Origin: Litorivicinus sp.
Lineage (GTDB): Bacteria; Pseudomonadota; Gammaproteobacteria; Pseudomonadales; Litorivicinaceae
DNA: 64,000 nucleotides
Assembly: GCA_018401755.1 (NCBI GenBank)
Contig: JAGYKJ010000003.1
Location: forward strand, 16,599-80,598
Reading direction: 5' to 3'
Numbering within the stretch: the first letter of the stretch is position 1; the number at the start of each line of letters is the position of its first letter. The notes below the pieces were generated by a model that was given only the letters and a program-made list of their open reading frames with translations, did not search any database and was not told the DNA's origin. This document shows positions 1-9,913 of the stretch, one piece after another. A program made the translations under genes and the position numbers.

Positions 1-1
1 C

Positions 2-238
2 GTGATTCGTGGCCAACACGTGCGCTCAATTGTGGTAACAACACGGGTGGTGATGCGAGTGGTGACAGACCAAGAAATGCGAGCCTATTGGCACACTGGC
101 GAGCCGCGCGATAAAGCGGGCGGCTATGGGATCCAGGGTCTTGCTGCGCGCTTTATCGCGTCAATCGAGGGGTCCTATACCAATGTGGTTGGGTTACCCT
201 TAGTCGAAACAGAGGCTTTACTCAACGATGCGTCATGA
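2..238 (+). CDS. maf: Maf-like nucleotide pyrophosphatase, C-terminal part (5' end outside window)
   Basis: Only the last 78 codons are inside the window; the frame is open to the left edge. The visible part carries the conserved Maf C-terminal block: a TTRVVMR segment, then YWHTGEPRDKAGGYGIQG, then SYTNVVGLPL. These match the substrate-pocket region of Maf/YhdE proteins, which hydrolyse non-canonical or modified nucleoside triphosphates such as dTTP/UTP or m7GTP; the subtype cannot be decided from this fragment. The stop lies 11 bases inside the next gene, rng, as expected for the maf-rng pair of gammaproteobacteria. The true start is not visible. Confidence 0.9.
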   Translation: MIRGQHVRSIVVTTRVVMRVVTDQEMRAYWHTGEPRDKAGGYGIQGLAARFIASIEGSYTNVVGLPLVETEALLNDAS

Positions 239-1679
239 AATCCTATTAAACGTCACGCCCTTGGAAACACGTGCTGCAGTGGTTGAGCAGGGGATGGTGC
301 AGGAAATTGTGATCGAGCGTGCCAGCCACCGCGGTTTGGTTGGCAATGTGTATCTTGGTCGCGTGATTCGGGTCTTGCCTGGCATGCAAGCCTGTTTTGT
401 CGAGGTTGGACTCGAGCGCTCGGCCTTTTTACATGCCAAAGATGTGGTAGTGGATGACGCCTTGCGTGATGAACCGATTGCCAAGCTGGTGCATGAGGGC
501 CAAACCATTTTGGTGCAAGTGATCAAGGATCCAGTGGGTACCAAAGGTGCGCGCTTGACTGCTGAGATCTCATTACCCGCGCGCCATGTGGTTTTGATGC
601 CCCTGGTCGAGCACATCGGGATTTCGCAGCGAATCGAGGACGAAACGACTCGGGAGCAATTAAAAGCGCTGGCAGTTGAGGCGCGTCAGCGTCTGGGTGT
701 GTCCTATGGTTTGATCGTGCGGACCGCGGGGGATGGTCATACCCTGGCGGATTTCGAATCCGATTTGCAATATCTGCATCGCGTCTGGACCGAAATCATC
801 GAAAAGCAGAAATCGGCAACAGCGCCGTGTTTGCTATTTGCGGATTTGCAGTTATCGCGGCGTGTACTGCGTGATGTGATTCGTCCTGAGACAGAGCGGT
901 TATGGGTGGACTCTCAAGAGACCTACCAGCAGCTGATTGAGTTCGCAGAGCGCTACATGCCGGATCTGCGCTCGGTGATCCAGCACTATACCGGTGACCG
1001 TCCACTATTTGATCTCTATCAGGTGGAAGATGAAATTGAACGAGCACTCGGTCGCGTTGTTGAGCTGAAGTCAGGGGGCTATTTAGTCATTGATCAGACC
1101 GAAGCCATGACGACGGTCGATGTGAATACCGGTCGGTATGTCGGCGCGCACACTTTGGAACAAACCGTGTTCAAAACGAATTTGGAGGCGGCGATCGCGA
1201 TTGGTCGGCAACTTCGCCTACGTAATTTAGGTGGCATCATCGTGATTGATTTCATCGACATGATTGATCCAGAACATCAACGGACGGTGTTACGGACGTT
1301 GGAGCGTGCATTGGCCGATGACCCAGTGAAAACTCGGCTGTCAGATTTCAACGAAATGGGGCTGGTCGTGGCAACACGGAAGCGTTCACGCGAACGTCTC
1401 GCAGACCAATTGCTAGAAGACTGCCGAGTTTGCGATGGGACAGGTAAGATGAAGACCGCAGAAACGGTGTGTTATGCGATTTTCCGTGCGATTCTTCGTG
1501 AGGCACGCGCCTATTCTGCTGCACAAACGACTGTACTGGCGAGTCCGGCCGTCGTCGATCGACTGATCGATGAAGAGTCCGATGCGCTTGCTGATCTTGA
1601 AGCTTTTATCCATCGCCCAATCCGCATTCAAGTGGATCCTACATTCCGCCAAGATCAATTTGAGGTGGTATTGGCATGA
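228..1679 (+). CDS. rng: Ribonuclease G
   Basis: 483 aa, close to the usual 489 of RNase G. This endoribonuclease matures the 5' end of 16S rRNA and turns over some mRNAs. The N-terminal S1-like domain (about residues 35-120) has GNVYLGRVIRVLPGMQACFV. The catalytic DNase I-like domain has its two metal-binding aspartates, in VDVNTG (D298) and VIDFIDM (D341). The Zn-link cysteines follow at DCRVCDGTGK. The long C-terminal scaffold of RNase E is absent, which separates it from rne. It overlaps maf by 11 bases and shares ATGA with yhdP, so maf-rng-yhdP-tldD is probably one operon. Confidence 0.97.
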   Translation: MRHEILLNVTPLETRAAVVEQGMVQEIVIERASHRGLVGNVYLGRVIRVLPGMQACFVEVGLERSAFLHAKDVVVDDALRDEPIAKLVHEGQTILVQVIKDPVGTKGARLTAEISLPARHVVLMPLVEHIGISQRIEDETTREQLKALAVEARQRLGVSYGLIVRTAGDGHTLADFESDLQYLHRVWTEIIEKQKSATAPCLLFADLQLSRRVLRDVIRPETERLWVDSQETYQQLIEFAERYMPDLRSVIQHYTGDRPLFDLYQVEDEIERALGRVVELKSGGYLVIDQTEAMTTVDVNTGRYVGAHTLEQTVFKTNLEAAIAIGRQLRLRNLGGIIVIDFIDMIDPEHQRTVLRTLERALADDPVKTRLSDFNEMGLVVATRKRSRERLADQLLEDCRVCDGTGKMKTAETVCYAIFRAILREARAYSAAQTTVLASPAVVDRLIDEESDALADLEAFIHRPIRIQVDPTFRQDQFEVVLA

Positions 1680-4600
1680 TGCGTATCGCGGCTATGACTC
1701 TGACAGGATTGTTAGTCGTCTTGGCTGTGATTCAAGGCCTTGTCTTTGCCGCACTCCCCGCCCTGAATTACTGGCGTACCGATATTGAACAGGCGTTATC
1801 GACGCAGTTGGCCGTGCCGGTCAAGCTGTCTGAAGTTGGCGTTCGCCTGTCATTTCGGGGGCCCTACGTCGAGGCATTGGATGTGGTTGTGGAGCAACCT
1901 TCTGTTCGGATCGAACTCAGGCGGCTCCAGGTGATTTTGGATCCATGGGCGAGTGTACAGGCCGGGGCGCCGGTGATTGCAGCTCTGGCCGTTGACGAAG
2001 GCTCTGCTGTTTGGTTGGGTCAAGAAGATGGCGCGAGCGAGGATCTTTGGCAATTGGCCGCGGCAACACTCGGTGCATTACAAACTGCGAGTGAGCGGAT
2101 TGGTGCAGCCTCTATTGACGATTTTAGTGTCATTGCAGATGGATGGACATTAACCCGGTTGCACGTGAATTTGATTCCTGGACAAGGCCTCTTAGCTCGG
2201 GCGCGTTTGGACACTGAAGCGCAAACGGTCCCAGTGCGACTGGATTGGCGTTTTGCACCTAATCCAACCGCACCACAGGTGATTCATTGGGCCGTTGACG
2301 ATGCGCGTCTTCCTATCCCACTGACTGAAGAGTTCGATGTGTTTGTGGGTATTCAAAGTACTGGCTCATTGGTGATCGCTCCCAATGCGCCGGTGACAGG
2401 CAGTCTGTCGGTGCAGATGCGTGATCTTGACAATCTCGGGTTGAACACACGGTTCACAGCAATGGTTCAAGCGGAATCGCCAACGCGCTGGGCGTGGATG
2501 GCAGATCGGTTTGAGGCGGAACTACCCGGGATCACGATCAAAGGTCCCTTGCGTGGTCAGTGGGTAGGTGGGCAGTTGGACTTGGCTGTTGACCGGGTCG
2601 AGATTGACGGTGGCGAGACTGTTCCATGGGTGGATCGCTTGCTTCCAGAGACTGCGTTGTCACGGCTGGTTCGATTGAATCAACCACGAATATCCATGTC
2701 CAATGCGCACGCACATTGGACCACGGAGCAGGGTCTGTCGTGGCTCGCCGACGTTGAGACGGCAACGATTGGGGCGGGCCGAGGAATCCCCACCCTGGGA
2801 CCGGTCATGGGGCAAGTCTATGCAGAGGGGCAATTCGGATGGTTCGACTTCAGAGGGCCTGATGCCACTTTTGCACTTCCTGAGATCTTCCCGACGCCTT
2901 GGCAGAATCACGCAGTCTCCGGGCGTCTCGTTTGGGCGCGTCAGCCGGATGGATTGACAGTGATTGGTCGCGATCTGCAGGTCACCGGTCAGGACCAGGA
3001 TGTCCGTGGAGAGTTACTACTGGATCTGCCGCGTGCCCGCCAGCAAGGCCTGCAACTTGAACTCCAGGCGGATGCGAGTGTGGGGGCGATGCCTGGTTTG
3101 TTGCCCATGGATTTGGACGCCCCAGTCCAAGACTTTCTTCTCAAATCGATTCAGGATGCCGAGATCAAGGCCGGGCGAATTCACTATGCGGGCCCATTAG
3201 GGCCAACCGATCCAGTCAATCGGCGTGAATTGGTATTGGACTTCCCGGTGGCTCGGATTGACTTCCAGCCTTTGGCTGAGTGGCCCGCATTTGTTGGTGC
3301 GACTGGGCTGGTGCGCTGGGCTAATCAGCGGGCCGAGGTCGAGTTAGTCGGCCCTGAATTTGGAACGCTTCAGGTGTCCAGGGTGGGTGCGCGACAGGAT
3401 CGAGATGATGGTCGGTTGATTCATGTGGAAGGAACATTGGCAGGCAGTGCCGATGCTGTTCAAGCTATTTTGCAGTCCGCTGGGGTCAAGCCGGCTGCCT
3501 TGGGGCGCGACGTGCTGTTGTCGGGCGACCTTAAGGGTGCAGTGGCATTACAGATTCCGCTGGGCCAAGCGCCTCGCGGTTCTGTGACCATGCAGTCAAC
3601 GAATCTTCGGGTGGCCTTTGCTGGGTGGCCGCATGTGCTAACCGACGTCACTGGAACCGCTGAGTTTATCTTTACAAAAGGCCTGGTCGCCGAGGGTCTG
3701 CAAGCAAACTTATTGGGTGCACCCGTCATGATTGATGTGTCAGCCGTAGATGATCAATTCAAAGGGCGTTTGAACGGCGCCCTGACTGGTTCCCAAGCGG
3801 TGGCATTAGCAGGGATTCCAGTTCCAGAGGGCTTGCTCTCTGGAACGAGTGATTGGCGCGTGACCGTCGAGTCCAAGGATCGAGAACTGCAAATTGAAGC
3901 GGTGACCTCTGGACAAGGCTTAAAAAGCGATCTGCCACCGCCTTTGACAAAGTTGGATGCGGACTCTGATGGCTCAATTCGGGTTCAAATCGCGCGCCGT
4001 GAGGGTGTATTTGAGGTCGAGGGCGCGGTGTTTGATCGGGTGCGTTTCTCCGGTGATCTTGCTGCTGACCCTGTGACGCTTGAGGTTCAGGCGAGTGAGA
4101 TTGACTTACTGGGTTGGGCTGGTTTCGGCGGGACCGGCGATGCCACGAATCTTACGATCATGATGACACTCGAGCGCGCTTTGTTGGGTGAGACACCGCT
4201 TGCAATTGATGCACTTCGATTTGAGCGGACGCCACGGTCACTGGTTGTGCGCATTGATGGTGAGGATCTCAGTGGGACGATCTCCCGTGCTGGTCAGGAT
4301 CCTGTGAGTATTCGTTTAGATCGCATCAGGCTTCCAGAGGGCGGCGAGTTTCTTGATCCACCGGGCGACGATCCACTTGCACGCTTTGACCCAGGATCGC
4401 TGCCGCCCTTAGCTGTGGCCATCGAGCTGTTGGAGCGTGGCACTCAACGCTACGAGCGACTGTATTTGGATATTCGGCCAGGTCCCGCTCGGCTGGATGT
4501 CAATAACCTGAGTTTCGTGCGTAAAGCACAACTATTCACAGGTGAACTTGCCTGGGATGAGGGTGAAGGCGGTGCTCGTTCAGCACTCATTTTGCGGGCA

Positions 4601-5260
4601 CAAGGCCCTGATTTGGGGAATTTCCTGCGGGTCAACGAAAGCCAGGCGCTGTTGGAAGCCAAGCGAGGTCAACTCACCATGTCAGTGCAATGGGCAGGCT
4701 CTCCGTTGGCATTTTCACCCCTGACCGCTGAGGGGGAGATTTCTCTGTCCTTGGAGGATGGTCGATTTTTGGAGTTGGGTAATACAGCAGAGGTACTGCG
4801 GCTATTTGGAATCCTCAATATCGAGACGCTAACGCGTCGATTACGGCTGGATTTTCTGGATCTGGTCAAGCCGGGTGTTGCCTTCGATGCGGTCAAGGCC
4901 CAGGCCCGTTTGGGAGACGGCGTGTTGCGTCTGAATCCAGCCCTTGAGATGCAGGGCCCAGCGTCCAGTTTCCGTTTGACCGGTGATGCGGATCTGCGGT
5001 CGAAGACACTGCAACAGCGATTGGCGGTCGATATCCCATTGACTGGAAACCTTCCTCTGGCCAGTGTGCTACTGGGCGCTCCGCAGATCGGAGGTGCAAT
5101 TTATTTTGTTGAGAAAGCCTTTGGTACCAAGATCATTCGGGTGGGTAAAACCGAATACGCAATTGAAGGTGCCTTTTCAGACCCCAAGATAACCCTTATT
5201 CCGCCTTTCACGAAACCCAAGGAGACCCCCAATGCACAGTCCAATCGCGACCCTCAATGA
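1676..5260 (+). CDS. yhdP: YhdP family AsmA-like inter-membrane lipid transport protein
   Basis: 1194 aa (E. coli YhdP is about 1266). It begins with one N-terminal membrane segment (about residues 5-28) followed by a very long periplasmic region of repeating beta-rich units. Near the end is the AsmA-type block typical of the DUF3971/AsmA_2 family (LDFLDLVKPGVAFDAVKAQ). YhdP, TamB and YdbH are AsmA-like bridges that carry phospholipid between the inner and outer membrane. The call rests on length, architecture and the rng-yhdP-tldD gene order. Its start overlaps the rng stop (ATGA) and its end overlaps the tldD start by 29 bases. Confidence 0.9.
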   Translation: MMRIAAMTLTGLLVVLAVIQGLVFAALPALNYWRTDIEQALSTQLAVPVKLSEVGVRLSFRGPYVEALDVVVEQPSVRIELRRLQVILDPWASVQAGAPVIAALAVDEGSAVWLGQEDGASEDLWQLAAATLGALQTASERIGAASIDDFSVIADGWTLTRLHVNLIPGQGLLARARLDTEAQTVPVRLDWRFAPNPTAPQVIHWAVDDARLPIPLTEEFDVFVGIQSTGSLVIAPNAPVTGSLSVQMRDLDNLGLNTRFTAMVQAESPTRWAWMADRFEAELPGITIKGPLRGQWVGGQLDLAVDRVEIDGGETVPWVDRLLPETALSRLVRLNQPRISMSNAHAHWTTEQGLSWLADVETATIGAGRGIPTLGPVMGQVYAEGQFGWFDFRGPDATFALPEIFPTPWQNHAVSGRLVWARQPDGLTVIGRDLQVTGQDQDVRGELLLDLPRARQQGLQLELQADASVGAMPGLLPMDLDAPVQDFLLKSIQDAEIKAGRIHYAGPLGPTDPVNRRELVLDFPVARIDFQPLAEWPAFVGATGLVRWANQRAEVELVGPEFGTLQVSRVGARQDRDDGRLIHVEGTLAGSADAVQAILQSAGVKPAALGRDVLLSGDLKGAVALQIPLGQAPRGSVTMQSTNLRVAFAGWPHVLTDVTGTAEFIFTKGLVAEGLQANLLGAPVMIDVSAVDDQFKGRLNGALTGSQAVALAGIPVPEGLLSGTSDWRVTVESKDRELQIEAVTSGQGLKSDLPPPLTKLDADSDGSIRVQIARREGVFEVEGAVFDRVRFSGDLAADPVTLEVQASEIDLLGWAGFGGTGDATNLTIMMTLERALLGETPLAIDALRFERTPRSLVVRIDGEDLSGTISRAGQDPVSIRLDRIRLPEGGEFLDPPGDDPLARFDPGSLPPLAVAIELLERGTQRYERLYLDIRPGPARLDVNNLSFVRKAQLFTGELAWDEGEGGARSALILRAQGPDLGNFLRVNESQALLEAKRGQLTMSVQWAGSPLAFSPLTAEGEISLSLEDGRFLELGNTAEVLRLFGILNIETLTRRLRLDFLDLVKPGVAFDAVKAQARLGDGVLRLNPALEMQGPASSFRLTGDADLRSKTLQQRLAVDIPLTGNLPLASVLLGAPQIGGAIYFVEKAFGTKIIRVGKTEYAIEGAFSDPKITLIPPFTKPKETPNAQSNRDPQ

Positions 5261-6671
5261 GTCAGTGTTGGCTCCAGGTGGGCTCGATCTCGACCGTTTA
5301 CAGGGATTAGTTGGTCGACTCTCAGTCGGTTCCGTTGATTATGGTGATCTGTTTTTTGAGCGTGCCGAAGCCGAGAGTTGGTCTTTGGAAGATGGCGAAG
5401 TCAAAGATGCCAGCTTCCATCAAGATACTGGGGTTGGCGTGCGTGCCGTGGCTGGGGATCGGCAAGGGTTTGCATACAGTAGCGAGGTGTCTGAATCACG
5501 CATTCGAGACGCCATCGATGCTGCTGTCAGGATCCAGAAGGACAGTGGTGAGACCACGACGGTCGCGTTACAGCCCAAAGTGTCACCCTGCTTGTATCAG
5601 CCCATGAATCCAATTCTCGAGCAGGCGTCCCAACAGAAAATCGAATATCTCAAAACCCTAGATGCGGCGGCGCGTGCGGCGGATCCCCGGATTTCAGAGG
5701 TACAGGCGAGTCTGACGATCAGTTATCGCGAGATTTTGGTCGCAGCGACCGATGGCACCTTGGCAGCCGATGTACGGCCCTTGGTGCGTCTCAGTCTGAC
5801 CGTCTTGGCTCAGGCGAATGGGCGGCGCGAGCGAGGCAGCTCTGGGTTGGGTGGACGATACGACTTAGCAACACTGCTAACCCCTGCACACATTGCGCAG
5901 CTGGTTGACCAAGCGGTTGCACAAGCTCTCGTGAATCTTGAGGCGATCGATGCACCGGCGGGAGAGTTTCCGGTTGTACTGGGGTCCGGGTGGCCGGGTG
6001 TGCTTTTGCATGAAGCGGTCGGGCATGGCCTCGAAGGTGATTTCAATCGGAAAGGCTCATCGTTTTACAGCGGTAAAATTGGCACCCGTGTTGCGGCACC
6101 GGGAGTGACAGTGGTCGATGATGGCACCTTGGTTGATCGCCGAGGGTCCTTGAATGTGGATGATGAGGGTGTTCAGAGTCAGCGCAATGTGTTGATCGAG
6201 GACGGTTTGTTAGTTGGCTACATGCAAGACAAAATGAATGCGCGGCTGATGGGTGTCCCACCGACTGGTAACGGTCGGCGCGAGTCCTATGCACACCTGC
6301 CGATGCCACGGATGACCAATACCTTTATGGAGGCAGGTACTGCACACCGTGATGACATGATTCGCTCGGTGAAAAAAGGTGTGTTGGCGGTTAATTTTGG
6401 TGGCGGCCAGGTGGATATTACGTCCGGTCAGTTTGTCTTTGCTGCCAGCGAAGCATATTTGATTGAAGACGGTCAGGTGACAGCGCCTATTAAGGGAGCC
6501 ACTTTGATTGGGCATGGCCCCAAGGTCATGCAGGCAATTTCGATGATCGGTGCTGATGTTGCGCTGGATACCGGTATTGGTGTGTGTGGGAAGAATGGTC
6601 AGAGTGTGCCGGTCGGGGTGGGTCAGCCAAGCTTGAAAATTGACCGACTCACGGTCGGTGGAACGGCTTAA
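5232..6671 (+). CDS. tldD: TldD metalloprotease subunit
   Basis: 479 aa (E. coli 481). TldD and PmbA/TldE form a heterodimeric zinc protease that trims unfolded peptides and matures peptides such as microcin B17. The zinc motif HEAVGH (H260, E261, H265) is present, followed by GLEGDFNRKGSS and the conserved GGGQVDITSG segment. The start is inside the 3' end of yhdP and is preceded by AAGGAGA. It overlaps the convergent darP stop by 4 bases (TTAA). Its partner pmbA lies 525 bp downstream, separated by the reverse-strand darP gene. Confidence 0.97.
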   Translation: MHSPIATLNESVLAPGGLDLDRLQGLVGRLSVGSVDYGDLFFERAEAESWSLEDGEVKDASFHQDTGVGVRAVAGDRQGFAYSSEVSESRIRDAIDAAVRIQKDSGETTTVALQPKVSPCLYQPMNPILEQASQQKIEYLKTLDAAARAADPRISEVQASLTISYREILVAATDGTLAADVRPLVRLSLTVLAQANGRRERGSSGLGGRYDLATLLTPAHIAQLVDQAVAQALVNLEAIDAPAGEFPVVLGSGWPGVLLHEAVGHGLEGDFNRKGSSFYSGKIGTRVAAPGVTVVDDGTLVDRRGSLNVDDEGVQSQRNVLIEDGLLVGYMQDKMNARLMGVPPTGNGRRESYAHLPMPRMTNTFMEAGTAHRDDMIRSVKKGVLAVNFGGGQVDITSGQFVFAASEAYLIEDGQVTAPIKGATLIGHGPKVMQAISMIGADVALDTGIGVCGKNGQSVPVGVGQPSLKIDRLTVGGTA

Positions 6672-7198
6672 TGCGAGAGCGCTGCGACCAACACCCGAAA
6701 CAGCGCGCGTGCTTCGCCGCGGTCTGTCCCGCGTTGCCGTGCTTTGATGGCGGCGCGAACATGCTGATTCAGGATTTGCGCATCGGTTTGGACCGTGTCC
6801 AGAAAGGCCGCGACCGATTTGGGGTCAGTCAGCAGCCGCTCACGCCATTGTTCTGCCTTGTGCAACACGCGCTTTTGCTCGGCACTACCGTGCAAAAATG
6901 CCTCCAATTGTTGAGCAATCAGGCCCGTCTCAACGTCGCGCATCACTTTGCCGATAAACTGCAGCTGTCGACGCCGGGCTTCATGATTTTTCGGGGCAAG
7001 GCTGCGGTATGCGATCAATGCTTCGCGGAGCTTCTCGGAGTCCAATTGCAGTCGTTTAAATTGGCCGTCTGGCAATTCCACAAGTTGTGCACCCAAGGCT
7101 TGCAGCGCATGCATGTCACGTTTTCGAGCGCTTTTCGACGGACCTTCGTACTCGTCAAAAGCGGTTTCATGTTGATTTAAGGAGAGTTCGTTCGTCAT
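6668..7198 (-). CDS. darP: DarP/YjgA ribosome-associated protein
   Basis: 176 aa. It matches the YjgA/DUF615 family (DarP), a factor that associates with late 50S ribosomal assembly intermediates. Family features include an acidic N-terminus, the GPSKSARKRDMHALQALG block, and LVELPDGQFKRLQL. An upstream extension to 7273 is open but would run deep into pmbA and lacks family similarity, so the ATG at 7198 is chosen. That ATG and the pmbA ATG share the palindrome CATG, so the two genes diverge with no intergenic DNA. The stop overlaps the tldD stop. Confidence 0.93.
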   Translation of the reverse strand: MTNELSLNQHETAFDEYEGPSKSARKRDMHALQALGAQLVELPDGQFKRLQLDSEKLREALIAYRSLAPKNHEARRRQLQFIGKVMRDVETGLIAQQLEAFLHGSAEQKRVLHKAEQWRERLLTDPKSVAAFLDTVQTDAQILNQHVRAAIKARQRGTDRGEARALFRVLVAALSH

Positions 7199-8546
7199 GG
7201 TGGCTGAGTTTAACCCACAATTGGAAAAAAGCCGTCTCTCAGAGCGGATTGAATGGATTTTATCGACTGCCAAACAGCACGGGGCGGATGCCTGTGAAGT
7301 CGCCGCGAGCAGTCATCTCGGTTTGGATGTGCAAGCGCGGATGGGGCATGTTGAGAAACTCGAGCTCAATCGTGATCAATCCGTCTCGGTGACGGTGTTC
7401 TCAGGTCAGTCGCGTGGGTCTGCAACGACAACGGATTTTAGTGATGCCGCGTTATTGCGGAGCATCGATGCGGCCATGGCGATGGCGCGGGTGACTGCAC
7501 CAGATCCCGCAGCCGTGTTGGCGACACCCGCGCAAATGATTCAGTCGGTCCCTGACCTCTCCTTGGATCACCCGTGGTCTTTGACACCCGATCAGGCGCT
7601 GGAGCTTGCGATCTCTGCGGAAGCGGCGGGTCTTGCAGTGGATCCGCGGCTCACCAATTCAGAAGGTGCCTCTGTCTCGTCGACGCGTGGCGTGGCGGTG
7701 CACGGGACCAGTGAAGGGCTGTTGGTGAGTCAGGCTTCCAGTGTGCACGGGATGTCGTGCGTGCTGATTGCAGAAGATGGAGAGAGTCGAGAGCGAAATT
7801 ATGCCTACACCCATGATCGACATCCCACGAATCTGATGCGTGCTGAAGACATCGGCGTGGAAGCGGCGCGGAAGACGCTTGAACGCCTACATGCACGTAA
7901 GTGCCAGACTGGTGAAGTCCCGGTCTTGTTTGCCGCCGATGTTGCGTCAGGCCTGTTGGGTCATCTCTTTAGCGCGATTGGTGGGAATGCCTTGTATCGA
8001 AAAGCCAGTTACCTACTGGACCGGTTAGGAACCCAGGTAATGCCGGAGTGGGTATCCATTTTTGAAGATCCACGATTACTCGGTGCCATTGGGTCATCGG
8101 CCTACGATGGGGATGGACTCCCCACGCATCGCCAGGCGTTTATCGAGCAGGGCCAATTGGTGCGCTATGTGTTGTCGCTGTACTCCGCAAAACGATTGGG
8201 CATGGAAACAACCCATAATGCGGGTGGTGTCCGTAACATTCGCTTTGGCGGTGATGCGTCCTGGGATGCTCTAGTCCGCCAAATGGATCGTGGCCTGATT
8301 GTGACTGACTTGATGGGTCAGGGCGTGAATTTGGTGACTGGAGACTATTCGCGTGGTGCGTCTGGCTTTTGGGTGGAAGGAGGCGAAATCCAGTACCCAG
8401 TGCAAGAAGTCACGGTTGCTGGTCATCTTGATCAATTGTTCAAACATCATCTGGTGGCAGTGGGTGCGGACATCGACACCCGTAAAAGCTTGGCAAGTGG
8501 CTCGATGCTGTTTGATCGCATGATGGTCGCCGGTGAGTCGGCTTAG
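7197..8546 (+). CDS. pmbA: PmbA/TldE metalloprotease subunit
   Basis: 449 aa, the usual PmbA length. It is the partner of TldD in the TldD/TldE protease and lacks the HExxxH zinc site, as expected. Family features include GADACEVAAS near the N-terminus, a central GLLGHLFSAIGGNALYRK block and the C-terminal GASGFWVEGGEIQYPVQEVTV. The ATG at 7197 has AAGGAG about 12 bases upstream, within darP. It ends in a 4-base convergent overlap with mgtE. Confidence 0.96.
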   Translation: MVAEFNPQLEKSRLSERIEWILSTAKQHGADACEVAASSHLGLDVQARMGHVEKLELNRDQSVSVTVFSGQSRGSATTTDFSDAALLRSIDAAMAMARVTAPDPAAVLATPAQMIQSVPDLSLDHPWSLTPDQALELAISAEAAGLAVDPRLTNSEGASVSSTRGVAVHGTSEGLLVSQASSVHGMSCVLIAEDGESRERNYAYTHDRHPTNLMRAEDIGVEAARKTLERLHARKCQTGEVPVLFAADVASGLLGHLFSAIGGNALYRKASYLLDRLGTQVMPEWVSIFEDPRLLGAIGSSAYDGDGLPTHRQAFIEQGQLVRYVLSLYSAKRLGMETTHNAGGVRNIRFGGDASWDALVRQMDRGLIVTDLMGQGVNLVTGDYSRGASGFWVEGGEIQYPVQEVTVAGHLDQLFKHHLVAVGADIDTRKSLASGSMLFDRMMVAGESA

Positions 8547-9913
8547 GCGTACATCACCGTCGCTATGCCAAGGAAACAGAAAAACCCAACCACATCGGTG
8601 ATCGTTGTCAGCACCACGCCACCGGCGAGCGCTGGGTCAATTTGCATCGATTTGAGGTAGCCAGGTAGCAGCGTGCCCGCTAAGGCCGCTACCGCGAGAT
8701 TGGCGACCATGGCAATGGCGATGACGTAGCCAAGAGTGATGTCATCGAACCATAAAAATGCAGCTGCGCCGACCACAACGGACCAGAGACATCCGTTGGC
8801 AATCCCGATAATCACCTCGCGATTCACGAGCGCACGAATATTCGCAGAGCCCACGCGACCCATCGCCATACCCCGAATGACGATCGTTAGTGCTTGGGTC
8901 CCTGCAATTCCGCCCATCGATGCCACGACCGGCATTAAGATCGCAAGGGCGACGACTTGTTCCAGCGTGGCTTCAAACAATCCGATCACGGCAGATGCCA
9001 AAAAGGCCGTGAGCAGATTAATGCCGAGCCAGACGGAGCGACGTCGAACCGTTTTCACCAAGGGTGCGAAAATATCTTCGTCCTCATCTAAACCCGCCTG
9101 ACCCATCAGTGAGTGATCAGCGGACGCACGGATGACATCGACGACGTCATCGATAGTGATTCGACCGAGGAGCTGGCCATGATCAGAGACCACCGGCGCA
9201 CTGACCAAATCAAGCCGCTCGAAGCGGCGTGCCACTTCGTCTGAGGGCGTATTGAGGCTCAACGGCTCGACCTCAGTGTCCATAATCTCACGCACTGTGG
9301 TGTTGGGATCAGCGATTAAGATCTGAGTGAGTGCGACGGCCCCGACATACTCATCTCGCCGGTTGACCACCCAGAGTGTATCGGTCATCGCAGGCAACTC
9401 TCGGTAACGGCGGATGTAACGAAGCACGACGTCGACCGTGATATCAGGACGGACCGTCACAATGTCGGTGTTCATCAAGCCACCAGCAGAGTCCTCGTCA
9501 TAGGACAACACTGCTTCAACCCGCAACCGATCCTGCGCATCCATCGCCAACAAGACTTCATTGATCACGGTCTCAGGTAACTCTTGGAGCAAGTCGATCT
9601 TGTCGTCAAATTCGAAGCTTTCGATCAGTTCTGCGAGCTCTTCGGGTTCGAGACGCGCGACAATCTCTGCGCGTTCCTCTTCACCCAGATAGGCGAGCAC
9701 ATCTGCTGCACTGTCTGCCTCGACTAAGTTCCACAAAATTGTCCGCTGACGCGGTGGAACAGAAGACAGTAAGTGGGCGATATCTGGGGCAGAGAGGTCA
9801 TCGTTAATGAGTTGGCGTGCGCGTGCGAGTGCGCCTTGTGACAGCGCAAGATTCAGGCGCTCAAGATTGACCTGGGTGGATTCGGGTTCAAGTTCGCTGA
9901 GCGTGTCAGTCAT
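8543..9913 (-). CDS. mgtE: MgtE-family magnesium transporter
   Basis: 456 aa. The architecture is that of MgtE: an N-terminal alpha-superhelical domain with the EELAELIESFEFDDKIDLLQ region, a CBS pair (about residues 135-255), and a C-terminal membrane domain with about five hydrophobic helices including PVVASMGGIAGTQALTI, which lines the Mg2+ pore. The cytosolic domains sense Mg2+ and gate the pore. The ATG at 9913 is preferred over a TTG two codons upstream because it gives a TGATG junction with the npr stop. It is the last gene of a long reverse-strand operon. Confidence 0.95.
   Translation of the reverse strand: MTDTLSELEPESTQVNLERLNLALSQGALARARQLINDDLSAPDIAHLLSSVPPRQRTILWNLVEADSAADVLAYLGEEERAEIVARLEPEELAELIESFEFDDKIDLLQELPETVINEVLLAMDAQDRLRVEAVLSYDEDSAGGLMNTDIVTVRPDITVDVVLRYIRRYRELPAMTDTLWVVNRRDEYVGAVALTQILIADPNTTVREIMDTEVEPLSLNTPSDEVARRFERLDLVSAPVVSDHGQLLGRITIDDVVDVIRASADHSLMGQAGLDEDEDIFAPLVKTVRRRSVWLGINLLTAFLASAVIGLFEATLEQVVALAILMPVVASMGGIAGTQALTIVIRGMAMGRVGSANIRALVNREVIIGIANGCLWSVVVGAAAFLWFDDITLGYVIAIAMVANLAVAALAGTLLPGYLKSMQIDPALAGGVVLTTITDVVGFFCFLGIATVMYA

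Noticed and set aside
6671..7180. 169-codon forward frame between tldD and pmbA
   Set aside because: It is antisense to darP, which has clear family similarity and conserved context.
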